From assembly GCA_017428805.1 (NCBI GenBank), contig JAFRQC010000079.1:1-26199 (forward strand): a DNA stretch of 26,199 bases, written 5' to 3'. Numbering within the stretch: the stretch's first letter is position 1; each line of letters starts with the position of its first letter. Origin of the DNA: Prevotella sp. (lineage in GTDB: Bacteria; Bacteroidota; Bacteroidia; Bacteroidales; Bacteroidaceae). The position numbers and the translations under genes were made by a program. Shown piece by piece: positions 15,021 to 22,723 of the stretch. The notes below the pieces were generated by a model, which worked only from the letters and a program-made list of their open reading frames with translations, was not told where the DNA came from and did no database searches.

Positions 15021-17972
15021 TTATCGTCGCCAGCCACCGCCTCGGTTGTTGTCGCGGTTGCCCCATTTCTTGTCATAGCGACCCTCGGTGTCTATCTTGC
15101 CACCGAACATATTCAGACGGTAGCGCACGTGGAGCATGGCATACGAGTTGACGCTGTTGTACTGTGTGTCGCTACGGCCTGTGGCATTCACCCAGCGCTC
15201 ATAGTTCGACTGCTGTCCGAGCAGGTCATAGAAGTTCAGGGCGACGATCAACGATTTATTCTTGAGGAAAGGCTTTGAGATCTGACCGTTCCAGATAAAT
15301 TCGTTGGTGTTCATCGATTCATCGTTATAGCCTCTCCGGCTGCGCTCATGCAGGTTCATGCTGATTTCAAAGTCGAGTGGCAGGCGCACGAGGAACTGTC
15401 CACCGTAGTTCAGCTGCCAGGTGTCGAGGTTGGCAGTGGGCTGCAGCTCGTTGCGAGAGTGCTGGTAGTTCACGTTGCCGTCCAGTGTCACTTCCAGCCA
15501 GTCGTTACGATAGCCGAAGCTGAGACGCTCGTTGATGTTATACGAGCGTGTGGTATTCTTCGCCGCGTCTGCCTTGTCCTGTGCCACGTAGCTCACATAG
15601 TTATTATATCTCAGGCGCGTGTCTGTGCCGATGTTCCAGTGGGCAGTGGAGTCGAGAGCCGTGTTGAAGGTCAGGCCGGCATTCACGTTCCAGTTGCCGT
15701 TGATGTTCTCCGGCTGCGAGATGCTTCCACCTGTCTCGGGATTGTAGCGCACAAGGTTGGAGATGCTGTTGCGGATATGCCTATAATTGGCATAGAGGAC
15801 AATCGAACGCTTGTAACGGACGATGTAGTTGTTGTAATAGACGTTGAGCGAGTTGGTGAACTGCGGCTTCAATCCCGGATTTCCCTTTGTGATGTAGAGT
15901 GGGTTAGAGTCGTCGACAATATTGAGCAGCTGTGTCATCTCGGGCTGTTTTGTGTCACCACGGTAGCGGATCCAGAGGTTGCTCTGGTCGCTGAACTTAT
16001 AGTGGAAGTTGATCATCGGGGTGAAGTTGGTGACGATGCGTACGGTGTCCACATAGATGCCGCGATAGTCTTGTACGAAATCTGAACGCTGTGGCTGCAA
16101 CAGGAAGCCGATGTTGTAGTCGTACTTCTCCTCGCGGTGGCGCAAGGTAAGACGCAGGTTGTGGGTGTAGTTCTTGTACTCCGAGAAGCGGCTGAGGTTC
16201 TTGTCGAGGAAGTTGTCCAAAGAGTCTCTGACGGTGTGCAGCCAGGGATCCCACTCGCGGTATTCTGGCTCGATGCCTTCAAAGATGTTCGGCTTCTGTT
16301 GGTCTTTGCTGAAGTCGTAGGTCTGACGGTCGCTCTTGTTCTGCGAGTAGCGCAGCTCATAGTTGAACTGCAGATGAGCGCCTTTCCACAGAGGCTCGCT
16401 ATAGGTGGAGCTGATCACGTAGCCGCTGTTGTCTGTTGGTGTCGTGTTATATCGCGCGGTATAATAGGTGGAGTCCTGCCCAGCCATGTTCTTCACGCGG
16501 AAGAGATGCACCTCGTTATTGGATACATTCTCGTCCTGGTTGTTGCCGAAGCTTCCTTCAAAACGCACCATGATGTTACGCCCTTTGGGGTTCAGACGGC
16601 GATAGAGCTGCAGCATGGCCCAGGCGTTCTTGTTCAGGCCGTAGCTCATTGTGGCCTGCAGGTTGCGGTTAATCATGTATGGAGCTAATGGATTTGATGG
16701 ATCTCCCGTCATATTCAGTTTCTCCACATCTTCCAGCGGATTGGCGGAGTAGAGGTATGGATCGGCATCAAAGGTGGCGGCGAGCGATTTGTTGGTGGCA
16801 TCGTCAGAGCCGTAGGTACCATTGGCGCGTAACAGGATGTTCGTCAGCGTGTCGGGCTTCCACTCCAGTCTGAGGTTGCCCCGCCAGTTGTTACTGCGTG
16901 TGTAGTTCGATGTCTTGTTGTTTGAGAAGGTGCGCGAGGCCTCACTGTAGAAGTTTTCGCTGGCGTTCTCTGTCTGGTTGTCTCCGTCGCGGTGGTTCCA
17001 GCGCAGGCTGAAGTCCACCTTCAGCTTCTTGTTGTCGTCATAGTTCAGGTTGGTGCCCAGCATCTTCCGGGCGTTCAGACCACGACGGTTCCACCAACCC
17101 GCATTCTCCTCCTTATTGTTGAAGTTACCGATCAGCACGATGCGTGTCTTGTCGGTAAAGCTGCTGGCCATGCCGCGCGAGGCGTAGCGATGCTGTGTGC
17201 CACCGGCAAGGTCGAGGTTGGTCATATAGCCTCGGTTCATGCCTTTCTTGATGCTGAAGTCGAGCACGGTCTCCTTCTCGCCGTCTTCAATGCCGGTGAT
17301 GCGTGCCTGGTCGCTCTGCTGGTCGTAGAACTTCAGGTTCTGGATGATGCTCACAGGGATGTTCTTCAGGGCGGTCTCCACGTCGCCCAGCATGAACTCC
17401 TTACCGTCGAGCAGTATCTTCTTCACCTCCTTGCCGTTGATGGTGATGTTTCCTTCTTCGTCGACCTCTGCACCTGGGATGCGCTTGATAAGTTCCTCGA
17501 TGGCCGAGCCCTCAGGTGTGCGGAAGGCCTCGGGATTATACATAATAGTGTCCTTGCGCACGATGACCTGTGCTGCCCGTCCGGTGATGACTGTCTCTTT
17601 CAGCATGGTGGATTCCGACTCCAGCAGCAGGCTGCCCAAGTCCTGACTCTCGTTGCGTCGCAGCGTCACCTCGCGCTCCAGCGTCTTGTAGCCCACGGTA
17701 GAGATGCGGAGGCGGAACGTGCCGGGGCGTGGAGCCTCCACGTAGAAGTTTCCTTTCTCGTTGCTCACCGTTCCTCCGGCGAAGGTGCTGTCTGAGGCCT
17801 GGAACAGCTGGATGGTGGCCTGCATCATCGGTTCCTTGAGGTCAGCGTCGAGCAGTTGTCCGCTGATGCTCAGCCTGCGGCCTTCCGGCTCAGGCTGAGC
17901 GTATGCGGTGATGACTGTCAGTGTGATGGCTGTCAGCAAAATGAGTCGCTTATATAAGATGCAGATGTTCAT
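15021..17972 (-). CDS. TonB-receptor-like outer-membrane beta-barrel protein
   Basis: About 983 residues. A signal peptide (MNICILYKRLILLTAITLTVITAYAQ) is followed by a carboxypeptidase-regulatory-like domain (LSISGQLLDADLKEPMMQAT to about residue 105), a plug-like domain with DGKEVKKILLDGKEFMLGD and IPVSIIQNLKFYDQQSDQ, and a large beta-barrel rich in alternating aromatic and polar residues. This is the architecture of Bacteroidetes 'outer membrane beta-barrel' receptors related to TonB-dependent transporters. No partner SusD gene is adjacent, so the ligand is unknown. The barrel is followed by a short Gly/Arg/Asn tail ending GGGWRR. The start at 17972 is chosen because the longer frame reads through the promoter box at 18005-18012. 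Confidence 0.88.
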   Translation of the reverse strand: MNICILYKRLILLTAITLTVITAYAQPEPEGRRLSISGQLLDADLKEPMMQATIQLFQASDSTFAGGTVSNEKGNFYVEAPRPGTFRLRISTVGYKTLEREVTLRRNESQDLGSLLLESESTMLKETVITGRAAQVIVRKDTIMYNPEAFRTPEGSAIEELIKRIPGAEVDEEGNITINGKEVKKILLDGKEFMLGDVETALKNIPVSIIQNLKFYDQQSDQARITGIEDGEKETVLDFSIKKGMNRGYMTNLDLAGGTQHRYASRGMASSFTDKTRIVLIGNFNNKEENAGWWNRRGLNARKMLGTNLNYDDNKKLKVDFSLRWNHRDGDNQTENASENFYSEASRTFSNNKTSNYTRSNNWRGNLRLEWKPDTLTNILLRANGTYGSDDATNKSLAATFDADPYLYSANPLEDVEKLNMTGDPSNPLAPYMINRNLQATMSYGLNKNAWAMLQLYRRLNPKGRNIMVRFEGSFGNNQDENVSNNEVHLFRVKNMAGQDSTYYTARYNTTPTDNSGYVISSTYSEPLWKGAHLQFNYELRYSQNKSDRQTYDFSKDQQKPNIFEGIEPEYREWDPWLHTVRDSLDNFLDKNLSRFSEYKNYTHNLRLTLRHREEKYDYNIGFLLQPQRSDFVQDYRGIYVDTVRIVTNFTPMINFHYKFSDQSNLWIRYRGDTKQPEMTQLLNIVDDSNPLYITKGNPGLKPQFTNSLNVYYNNYIVRYKRSIVLYANYRHIRNSISNLVRYNPETGGSISQPENINGNWNVNAGLTFNTALDSTAHWNIGTDTRLRYNNYVSYVAQDKADAAKNTTRSYNINERLSFGYRNDWLEVTLDGNVNYQHSRNELQPTANLDTWQLNYGGQFLVRLPLDFEISMNLHERSRRGYNDESMNTNEFIWNGQISKPFLKNKSLIVALNFYDLLGQQSNYERWVNATGRSDTQYNSVNSYAMLHVRYRLNMFGGKIDTEGRYDKKWGNRDNNRGGGWRR

Positions 17973-18004
17973 GTCTATATTAGCCTGTAAGTTGATTTTG
18001 GCTG

Positions 18005-18012
18005 CAAAGGTA
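18005..18012 (-). promoter_or_regulatory. -7 box of the outer-membrane receptor promoter
   Basis: TACCTTTG followed by CAG on the minus strand, 32 bp before the chosen ATG, fits TAnnTTTG. No clear -33 box. Confidence 0.55.
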
Positions 18013-18064
18013 CTAATATTTTTTGACATAGCGTCGCATTTTAGTTTTATTAAGAACGCAACCG

Positions 18065-20542
18065 TTATCGCTTCGTGGGCTTCACTTTTTTAAAACTGTC
18101 ATCTGTCATCTGTAATATGTACCCTCTCACTTTCCATTGGCTGAGCATATTCATCGTGCCTTCTTCCGACTTGCCGTTTTTCAGTCTGGCTGCCACGGCA
18201 TCGCTGAATCTGAATATCATGTCTTCGCCTGTCGGGATGCTTTCCAGCAGATTGCGCGGGCCTCGTTTCGAGGTGTGCACATCATCGTCGGCGTGGCGGA
18301 TCAGGTCGCCCCAGAGCTTCATCTTCAGATAAAGGTCGTAGAAGAGGCTCCACCGGCAGAACGACTCAATCGCCTTTTCCCACTTCATGCCGTTGGCCGC
18401 ATAGAGCAGACAGGCCTTGCGGAAGGCATGCACGAGGGCACGGTGCGTGAGATTGTCGAACACCTCGTCTTGTGACAGTCTGGCGAATTCCGCGCACTCC
18501 TGCTTGAGCCTTCTGGCCAGGCGCTTGGCCTGCTGACAGTCTATCACGCCTGTCGCCGACCGGAGATTGTCAATGAAGGGCTTCAGCGCCTCGTCATACG
18601 CGCTGTCGTAGTTGCCGAACACTGCGATGTCTGCGCCGATCTCTCCCTTGGGCACAGTAGCCAGACACAGACGTGAGATAGGACCGTCGGTCAGCACATG
18701 ACTGAAATATCGGATCACCTTGGGTATCGTCGTGTTGGCATTCCAGTTCAGGTGCAGTTTGCCAGAGACTGTCACGCTCTGTGTACCGGCTCGGTCGGAA
18801 CCGAACTTATTACTCTCGTCGTCGCAGAGCTTCAAGGTCGTAAACTGGTTACTTTTGCCTGTAGCGCCCTCAATCTTGTCCCACTGCTCCAGCTCATTCA
18901 ACTTCACGTAGAGCGGTGCTTTCTGAGCCTCGGCCATGCGTTGCACAAGTCCGGCCTTCGTGATGTCCGACATGATGCACTGGATGATCAGGTCAGCAGG
19001 ACGTTTAGGTTTCACCTTGTTGTTAGCCTGGCTGTTATAATCCTCGTTGAACTTGCGCAGCCGTTCACGGTTGATCTCATCTCGCTGTTCCATCTCGGCA
19101 GTGATGTGTTCGAGCGGCTGGCTGGTGCAAGAGTCCTTACCAGTGCCCGTCGGAGCCACGATCAGGCAGTTGATGCGCAGTTCGCGAATCTGATTGTCGG
19201 TATAGACGAAAGCCAATTGTCGCGGATAGGTCGCCAGCGGCGGGAAGATGGCCTGCGCCACAGTCGCCTTGAATCTCGCGGGTGTGCAGGAGGTGACAGC
19301 TTTTACCAACTTCGGCAGAGTTGGGGGAAGCTCAGGCGGCGTCTTGCTGGCAAAGATTCTCGACAGCTCCGACTGGCTCTCTTCTCCCGACTCCTGGTTC
19401 CCTTCTTCTGACTCCTGACTACTTAATCTTCTGCTCTCCCTGAACACACGCTTCTGAAACATCGTCAGTCTCTGGTTCGTATTCAGGTATTCCGTATAGT
19501 AGGCGTTCACCAGCGTCTGGATGTTCTCGTCCTGCCAGTGGTCGGGCATCAGCTCCTTCAGCACTCCGAGCGTCTCGCCCTGACTCAGCAGCTGGTTACA
19601 GCAGCTCAGCACCATCTTCACCGAGTTATGCCTGCCGCCTTCGTCTGTCAGGTCGCTCTCCGTCACGCCTTCCTCCTTCATACACTCGCCGAAGATAAAC
19701 CTCGTCCGCTCATCCGCCTCGATTTCCCCTCCTGAGTAGGAGGGGTTAGGGGTGGTCTGATCCACCTTCTTCTCTGCGCAGCCTTCCCCTCCCAAGTTAG
19801 GAGGGGTAGGGGTGGTCTGAACGACCGTCTTATGCCCTTGCTCAGACCCCCTCTGGCTCCCCCTATTCAGGGGGAGAAGCCCTGCGGCTCCGTCTTCCCA
19901 CGGCTTATAATGCTTATTCGCCTTCTTCGCTCCAGCTGGCACCTCTTCCTTTCCCTTCTTCTCACGCTCCTTCATCATCTTCCACTCCGCCTCGCACTCC
20001 TCCTTAGCCATCGGCTCCGTGAATATCTCATCGTCCAGATACACCAAGTCTTCAGCCTCGCCACTGGTCGAATAAACCACGCGCTGCAGATCGTGTGTAT
20101 TCGTGTCCATCTCCAGCTTCAGCGCAAGTGCCACTCTCACCTGATTCTCCAAGATAGTCTTGCCCTTCTCACGGCGACACACCAGATGCCAGCCGCCACC
20201 AACCGAACGCTCCAGCATTATCAGCCCGATCTCGTCCTTCTTACTCAGAATGAGGTCTTTGATGGCTTTGCTCTGCTCGGCATCATAACAGTCCACATCA
20301 TGGAAGAAGAAACTGCCCTGACTCTCGCAACCCGCCAGCAGACCATCCACATGCCCGATGTTATAGGCCAGCTGCAGCAGCTTCGCCTTCGCCTCACCGT
20401 CGCCTTGACGAGCCTTGGCCAACAGTTCCAGGTTCTCTTTCGAGTTCCTCAGCGCCATCAGTTCCGCTCTGTCCTTAACGGGTCGGGCGACCTTCTTGTT
20501 TCGCCCGTTCCCGTCTTTAGTATAAGTTATCTGATATATCAT
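18065..20542 (-). CDS. Primase/ATPase-like protein (BT4734-N + DUF3987 type)
   Basis: An 825-residue protein. The N-terminal domain (about 60-175) has motifs that fit archaeo-eukaryotic-type primases: FFFHDVDCYD (DxD at 82-84), VGGGWHLV (His119) and HDLQRVVYS (150-158). The C-terminal half (about 400-825) resembles DUF3987 ATPase/helicase domains, with a P-loop-like APTGTGKD at 463-470 in which Asp replaces the usual Ser/Thr. Such proteins occur in phages, plasmids and recurrent Bacteroidales islands, probably in replication. The linker (220-275) and residues 372-390 consist of translated dispersed repeats, and the last residues (MTDDSFKK) come from a third repeat. It is the last gene of the minus-strand module, 21 bp after the 133-residue protein gene. 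Confidence 0.78.
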   Translation of the reverse strand: MIYQITYTKDGNGRNKKVARPVKDRAELMALRNSKENLELLAKARQGDGEAKAKLLQLAYNIGHVDGLLAGCESQGSFFFHDVDCYDAEQSKAIKDLILSKKDEIGLIMLERSVGGGWHLVCRREKGKTILENQVRVALALKLEMDTNTHDLQRVVYSTSGEAEDLVYLDDEIFTEPMAKEECEAEWKMMKEREKKGKEEVPAGAKKANKHYKPWEDGAAGLLPLNRGSQRGSEQGHKTVVQTTPTPPNLGGEGCAEKKVDQTTPNPSYSGGEIEADERTRFIFGECMKEEGVTESDLTDEGGRHNSVKMVLSCCNQLLSQGETLGVLKELMPDHWQDENIQTLVNAYYTEYLNTNQRLTMFQKRVFRESRRLSSQESEEGNQESGEESQSELSRIFASKTPPELPPTLPKLVKAVTSCTPARFKATVAQAIFPPLATYPRQLAFVYTDNQIRELRINCLIVAPTGTGKDSCTSQPLEHITAEMEQRDEINRERLRKFNEDYNSQANNKVKPKRPADLIIQCIMSDITKAGLVQRMAEAQKAPLYVKLNELEQWDKIEGATGKSNQFTTLKLCDDESNKFGSDRAGTQSVTVSGKLHLNWNANTTIPKVIRYFSHVLTDGPISRLCLATVPKGEIGADIAVFGNYDSAYDEALKPFIDNLRSATGVIDCQQAKRLARRLKQECAEFARLSQDEVFDNLTHRALVHAFRKACLLYAANGMKWEKAIESFCRWSLFYDLYLKMKLWGDLIRHADDDVHTSKRGPRNLLESIPTGEDMIFRFSDAVAARLKNGKSEEGTMNMLSQWKVRGYILQMTDDSFKKVKPTKR
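18092..18116. repeat. TGTCATCTGTCATCTGT repeat at the 3' end of the primase gene
   Basis: AAAACTGTCATCTGTCATCTGT occurs here, as a close relative at 25746-25770, and in inverse form at 25611-25640. Here it encodes the last in-frame residues of the primase-like protein. Confidence 0.75.
19386..19420. repeat. CTGACTCCTGACT-type repeat inside the primase gene
   Basis: Degenerate units of GACTCCTG, read on the minus strand as QES/QESG at residues 374-388. It belongs to the same family as the repeat inside murB (4891-4936), in opposite orientation. Confidence 0.65.
19721..19890. repeat. Three palindromic repeat units in the primase linker
   Basis: CCCCTCCT-gagt-AGGAGGGG (19726-19745), CCCCTCC-caagtta-GGAGGGG (19786-19806) and CTCCCCCT-attc-AGGGGGAG (19857-19876). 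The first two share flanks (GGGGTGGTCTGA) and translate as TTPNPSYSGGE and TTPTPPNLGGE; the third gives LLPLNRGSQRGSE. An intergenic relative, in opposite orientation, is at 25963-26012. Confidence 0.85.
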
Positions 20543-20563
20543 ATCTACTTACTCCTTCTCTCC

Positions 20564-20965
20564 TTACTCCTTCTCTCCTTTACATATCAATCCGCTTATC
20601 TTCGCGGCAGCCTCATTGGCCTGATGCACCAGCAGCTGCGGCAGTTCCTTAACGCGTCTCTTAGGCAGCCAGAACTCAAAGTAGTACATCTCGTTCACAC
20701 CCAGCGTCAGCGTGCTGTTGTCCTGACGATGGCGGTACTGGTCTGCATCATTGTCCCGTTTCTTGGGTTTGGGCAGCTCTTCCATATAGACATTGCCGTC
20801 CCTCATCGCCTGTACCTTGCACTTCCCGCTGAACGGCTCGATGCCCTTACCGCCCTGAAAATTCTGGAAGTCTGCCGTGTGCAGTCCGTTCTCCAACTTG
20901 CCGAAGGTCATCATGCCATCGACGGTTACATTACTCTCTTGATTCTTTTTCGATTTTGTTGCCAT
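20564..20965 (-). CDS. Hypothetical protein of the primase module
   Basis: A 133-residue soluble protein starting MATKSKKNQESNVTVDGMM, with a predicted beta-rich middle (GLHTADFQNFQGGKGIEPFSGKCKVQAMRDGNVYMEE) and a C-terminal helix (ELPQLLVHQANEAAAKISGLI). I do not recognise a family. It lies between the small OB-like gene and the primase gene on the same strand, so a replication or DNA-binding accessory role is possible. The last codons overlap a 15-bp direct repeat, TTACTCCTTCTCTCC twice, at 20549-20578. Confidence 0.7.
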   Translation of the reverse strand: MATKSKKNQESNVTVDGMMTFGKLENGLHTADFQNFQGGKGIEPFSGKCKVQAMRDGNVYMEELPKPKKRDNDADQYRHRQDNSTLTLGVNEMYYFEFWLPKRRVKELPQLLVHQANEAAAKISGLICKGEKE

Positions 20966-21017
20966 AACTCTTCTAATAAATCTGTGTAATCTGTGAAATC
21001 TGTGTAATCTCTGTGGT

Positions 21018-21302
21018 TCAGTTCTTAATCTTTACGATCTCCGTTGCCAGGACATCCTGAAACACCTTTCCCTGATACTCGTGGGTAGTGAATCGGAGTG
21101 TGGCCATCACCACATCGTTCTCATTGAACCTGCACGCTGCCAGATTGCCCAGCATGTCGCACACATACTCATTCTCATACTCAGAGCCGCCCAGTTCCTG
21201 AAGCACAATAATACACTTCTTGATTGTTCCCGTCTCATTTTTTGAGCTCTGAACGTTGAAGGCCTCGCCCTGATGCACTACTTTCAAAATCATTGTCTGC
21301 AT
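21018..21302 (-). CDS. Small OB-fold-like (DUF3127-like) protein
   Basis: 94 residues with alternating beta-strand pattern (MILKVVHQGEAFNVQS, KKCIIVLQELGG, ENEYVCDMLGNLA, DVVMATLRFTTHEYQGKVF, QDVLATEIVKI). The end resembles DUF3127 proteins of Bacteroidetes, which look like single-strand-binding OB folds; the resemblance is from memory and weak. An SSB-like partner would suit the neighbouring primase-like protein. The M at 21302 is taken; a second ATG lies three codons later. Repeats of AATCTGTG type fill the gap to the next gene (20966-21017). Confidence 0.65.
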   Translation of the reverse strand: MQTMILKVVHQGEAFNVQSSKNETGTIKKCIIVLQELGGSEYENEYVCDMLGNLAACRFNENDVVMATLRFTTHEYQGKVFQDVLATEIVKIKN

Positions 21303-21357
21303 AATATAATCCGTTTAATCTGTATAATCCGTTGTTTAAAAAATTAGTTTAATTCGT

Positions 21358-21810
21358 TTAATTCGTGGTCTTCAAAATATTTATCTTTCTTCTGTTCCCG
21401 GTCGGTCTGACTGCGAAGTGCAGCCACATCTTTCCATTCTTGCGTTCCAGCAGCAGTTCATCAAACAATTCGTTGTTCTCGTCGCTGATGTCCAGCAGTA
21501 TGTTCGCATACCTGATCATCTGGTCCATGCCTGTCACCCGGATGTCAACGGCGCACCCAGTCAGATGATTGCTGTTGGCCACGCCACCTACCTCCTTGTT
21601 GACTTCTGCCGACCGATATCCGCTGTTCACAACAATCGGTTCGTCGCCATCGCCATACTTCCGGTTCCACCTTTCTCTCAGCATCTCCAGCCACCAGCAC
21701 AGCCTCTTGAGATTCTTCACCTGCTCAGCCGACGGTGTATTGTCAGCCTTGCTCACAGTCTTCGTCATTTCCTCCAATGTGAAATGCTCAGTCAATTTTT
21801 CGCTTGCCAT
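21358..21810 (-). CDS. M15 family D,D-peptidase (endolysin-like)
   Basis: 150 residues with the M15A peptidase layout: VVNSGYRSAEVN (60-71), SNHLTGCAVDIR with zinc ligands His82 and Asp89, and MWLHFAVRP with His131. Such enzymes cleave peptide cross-links of peptidoglycan. There is no signal peptide or membrane span, so in a phage it would need a holin to reach the wall; no holin is next to it. The start is the ATG at 21810: the longer frame contains the promoter (21868-21899). It is the first gene of a probable operon with the OB-like gene, the 133-residue gene and the primase. Confidence 0.88.
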   Translation of the reverse strand: MASEKLTEHFTLEEMTKTVSKADNTPSAEQVKNLKRLCWWLEMLRERWNRKYGDGDEPIVVNSGYRSAEVNKEVGGVANSNHLTGCAVDIRVTGMDQMIRYANILLDISDENNELFDELLLERKNGKMWLHFAVRPTGNRRKINILKTTN

Positions 21811-21867
21811 TTTTCTTTCAATTTTATTAATGAATACTTGTGTGGAGCCCGGCCGGAGTTCCATGTG

Positions 21868-21899
21868 CAAAGTTACGCCAATCTGTTCACCATAGCAAA
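21868..21899 (-). promoter_or_regulatory. Promoter of the M15-primase operon
   Basis: On the minus strand TTTG (21896-21899) and TAACTTTG (21868-21875) are 20 bp apart, a full match. The expected transcript starts about 50 nt before the M15 ATG. Confidence 0.7.
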
Positions 21900-21932
21900 T
21901 TATTCCGCACAAGAATACATACCCAAAATTTG

Positions 21933-22289
21933 TTAAATACGGAGCGTAAGTTCTTGATTCACAGCAGACTTAATGGTAGACAACAAAACTTTCAAGTTAG
22001 TATGCTCACCATCCGTCAGCCACAGGAAAAAGTCGGTCTGGCTGTATCCTTGTGCCATCACGCTTCGGCCTTTCCCTGCAGCAGCCAGCAGATCGGCCAT
22101 AGCCGAGTATAAGCGTTTCATACTGCCACGAGGAAGATCGTCACGGAAGTCCAATCGGTTCACATGCTGGAAGTCTGTTACTGGTGTTTTCAACAGCGGG
22201 CTGATCTCACGGATCATTCCCTTATAGTTCTCATAATAGTCGCTTTTGAAGAGATTTGCCAGCGATCTCGGGCGCTTTCTTTTCCGCAC
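21933..22289 (-). CDS. Hypothetical protein with GTG start, upstream of M15 gene
   Basis: 118 residues beginning MRKRKRPRSLANLFKSDYYENYKGM, then a mixed helical region (DFQHVNRLDFRDDLPRGSMKRLYSAMADLLAAAG, then GRSVMAQGYSQTDFFLWL). The basic N-terminus suggests nucleic-acid contact; I know no family. The start is GTG at 22289: no ATG is in frame between it and the upstream stop near 22320, and the next in-frame ATG would remove the basic region. It is oriented with the M15-primase operon but separated from it by that operon's promoter. It could be a regulator of the module; this is inference. Confidence 0.6.
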   Translation of the reverse strand: MRKRKRPRSLANLFKSDYYENYKGMIREISPLLKTPVTDFQHVNRLDFRDDLPRGSMKRLYSAMADLLAAAGKGRSVMAQGYSQTDFFLWLTDGEHTNLKVLLSTIKSAVNQELTLRI

Positions 22290-22398
22290 TGCCTTTGCAT
22301 GTCTCTTTCTTTTGCCTTACTGCAACCACAACGGCGCAGTTTCCCGGTCAAAAAAGACAATGCAAAAGCACTATCTATATTACGCGTGTTTCCCGCTA

Positions 22399-22406
22399 CA
22401 AAAATA
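22399..22406 (-). promoter_or_regulatory. -7 box of the 118-residue gene
   Basis: TATTTTTG on the minus strand fits TAnnTTTG; CTTG about 20 bp upstream is one base off TTTG. The leader would be about 100 nt. Confidence 0.4.
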
Positions 22407-22480
22407 CAAAACTTTTATGGAACTGTCAAGGGCATAAGTAAAATCCTTAGAAAAATAGTCCTTTAGGGTTATATAAATAA

Positions 22481-22506
22481 TGTGGACAACTCGTAGGTTA
22501 TCCACA
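22481..22506. promoter_or_regulatory. Palindromic pair of DnaA-box-like sites
   Basis: TGTGGACAA (22481-22489) and TTATCCACA (22498-22506) form an inverted repeat with 8 bp between. The right half is the exact E. coli DnaA box; the left has one mismatch. ATATAAATAA adjoins on the left. Confidence 0.5.
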
Positions 22507-22647
22507 ATGATAAGTAGTGCGCTCTATTTTAAACACGCCGGCTGCAGTCGTTTATATTGGTGGTCTTGGGTTGCTCCGGTGGTGTAGAGCTTTTGTTGAA
22601 AAATGATCAGTGGAACCGTCCCCGTGATCACATGACCGCAATGTTGT

Positions 22648-22678
22648 GGGCGAAGAGGAGCCTGTCCCCTTTGCGCCC
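22648..22678 (+). repeat. REP-like hairpin, copy 1
   Basis: GGGCGAAGAGGAGCCTGTCC leads into CCTTTGCGCCC; the ends form an imperfect stem. Same layout and orientation as 24516-24546 and 24644-24672. Confidence 0.7.
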
Positions 22679-22723
22679 CCAATACGTTTTTGCCCCGTGT
22701 TCTGACTTCGCGAGCACTTAGTT

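Larger units (their letters stand above)
22290..22723. other. Gene-free stretch upstream of the primase module
   Basis: No credible ORF. It holds a likely minus-strand promoter (22399-22406), a DnaA-box-like palindrome beside an AT-rich tract (22471-22506) and a REP-like hairpin (22648-22678). Confidence 0.65.

Noticed and set aside
16992..17795. A 267-codon plus-strand frame, and a similar one at 15348-16085
   Set aside because: Both are antisense to the outer-membrane receptor and show Val/Leu/His-biased composition typical of shadow frames.
19832..20989. A 385-codon plus-strand frame opposite the primase gene
   Set aside because: Leu/His-rich low-quality translation antisense to a well-supported gene; it spans two minus-strand genes and has no promoter or family features.
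22481..22506. The chromosomal origin oriC
   Set aside because: Only two DnaA-like boxes and no dnaA, dnaN or rnpA neighbours are present; a local element is more likely.
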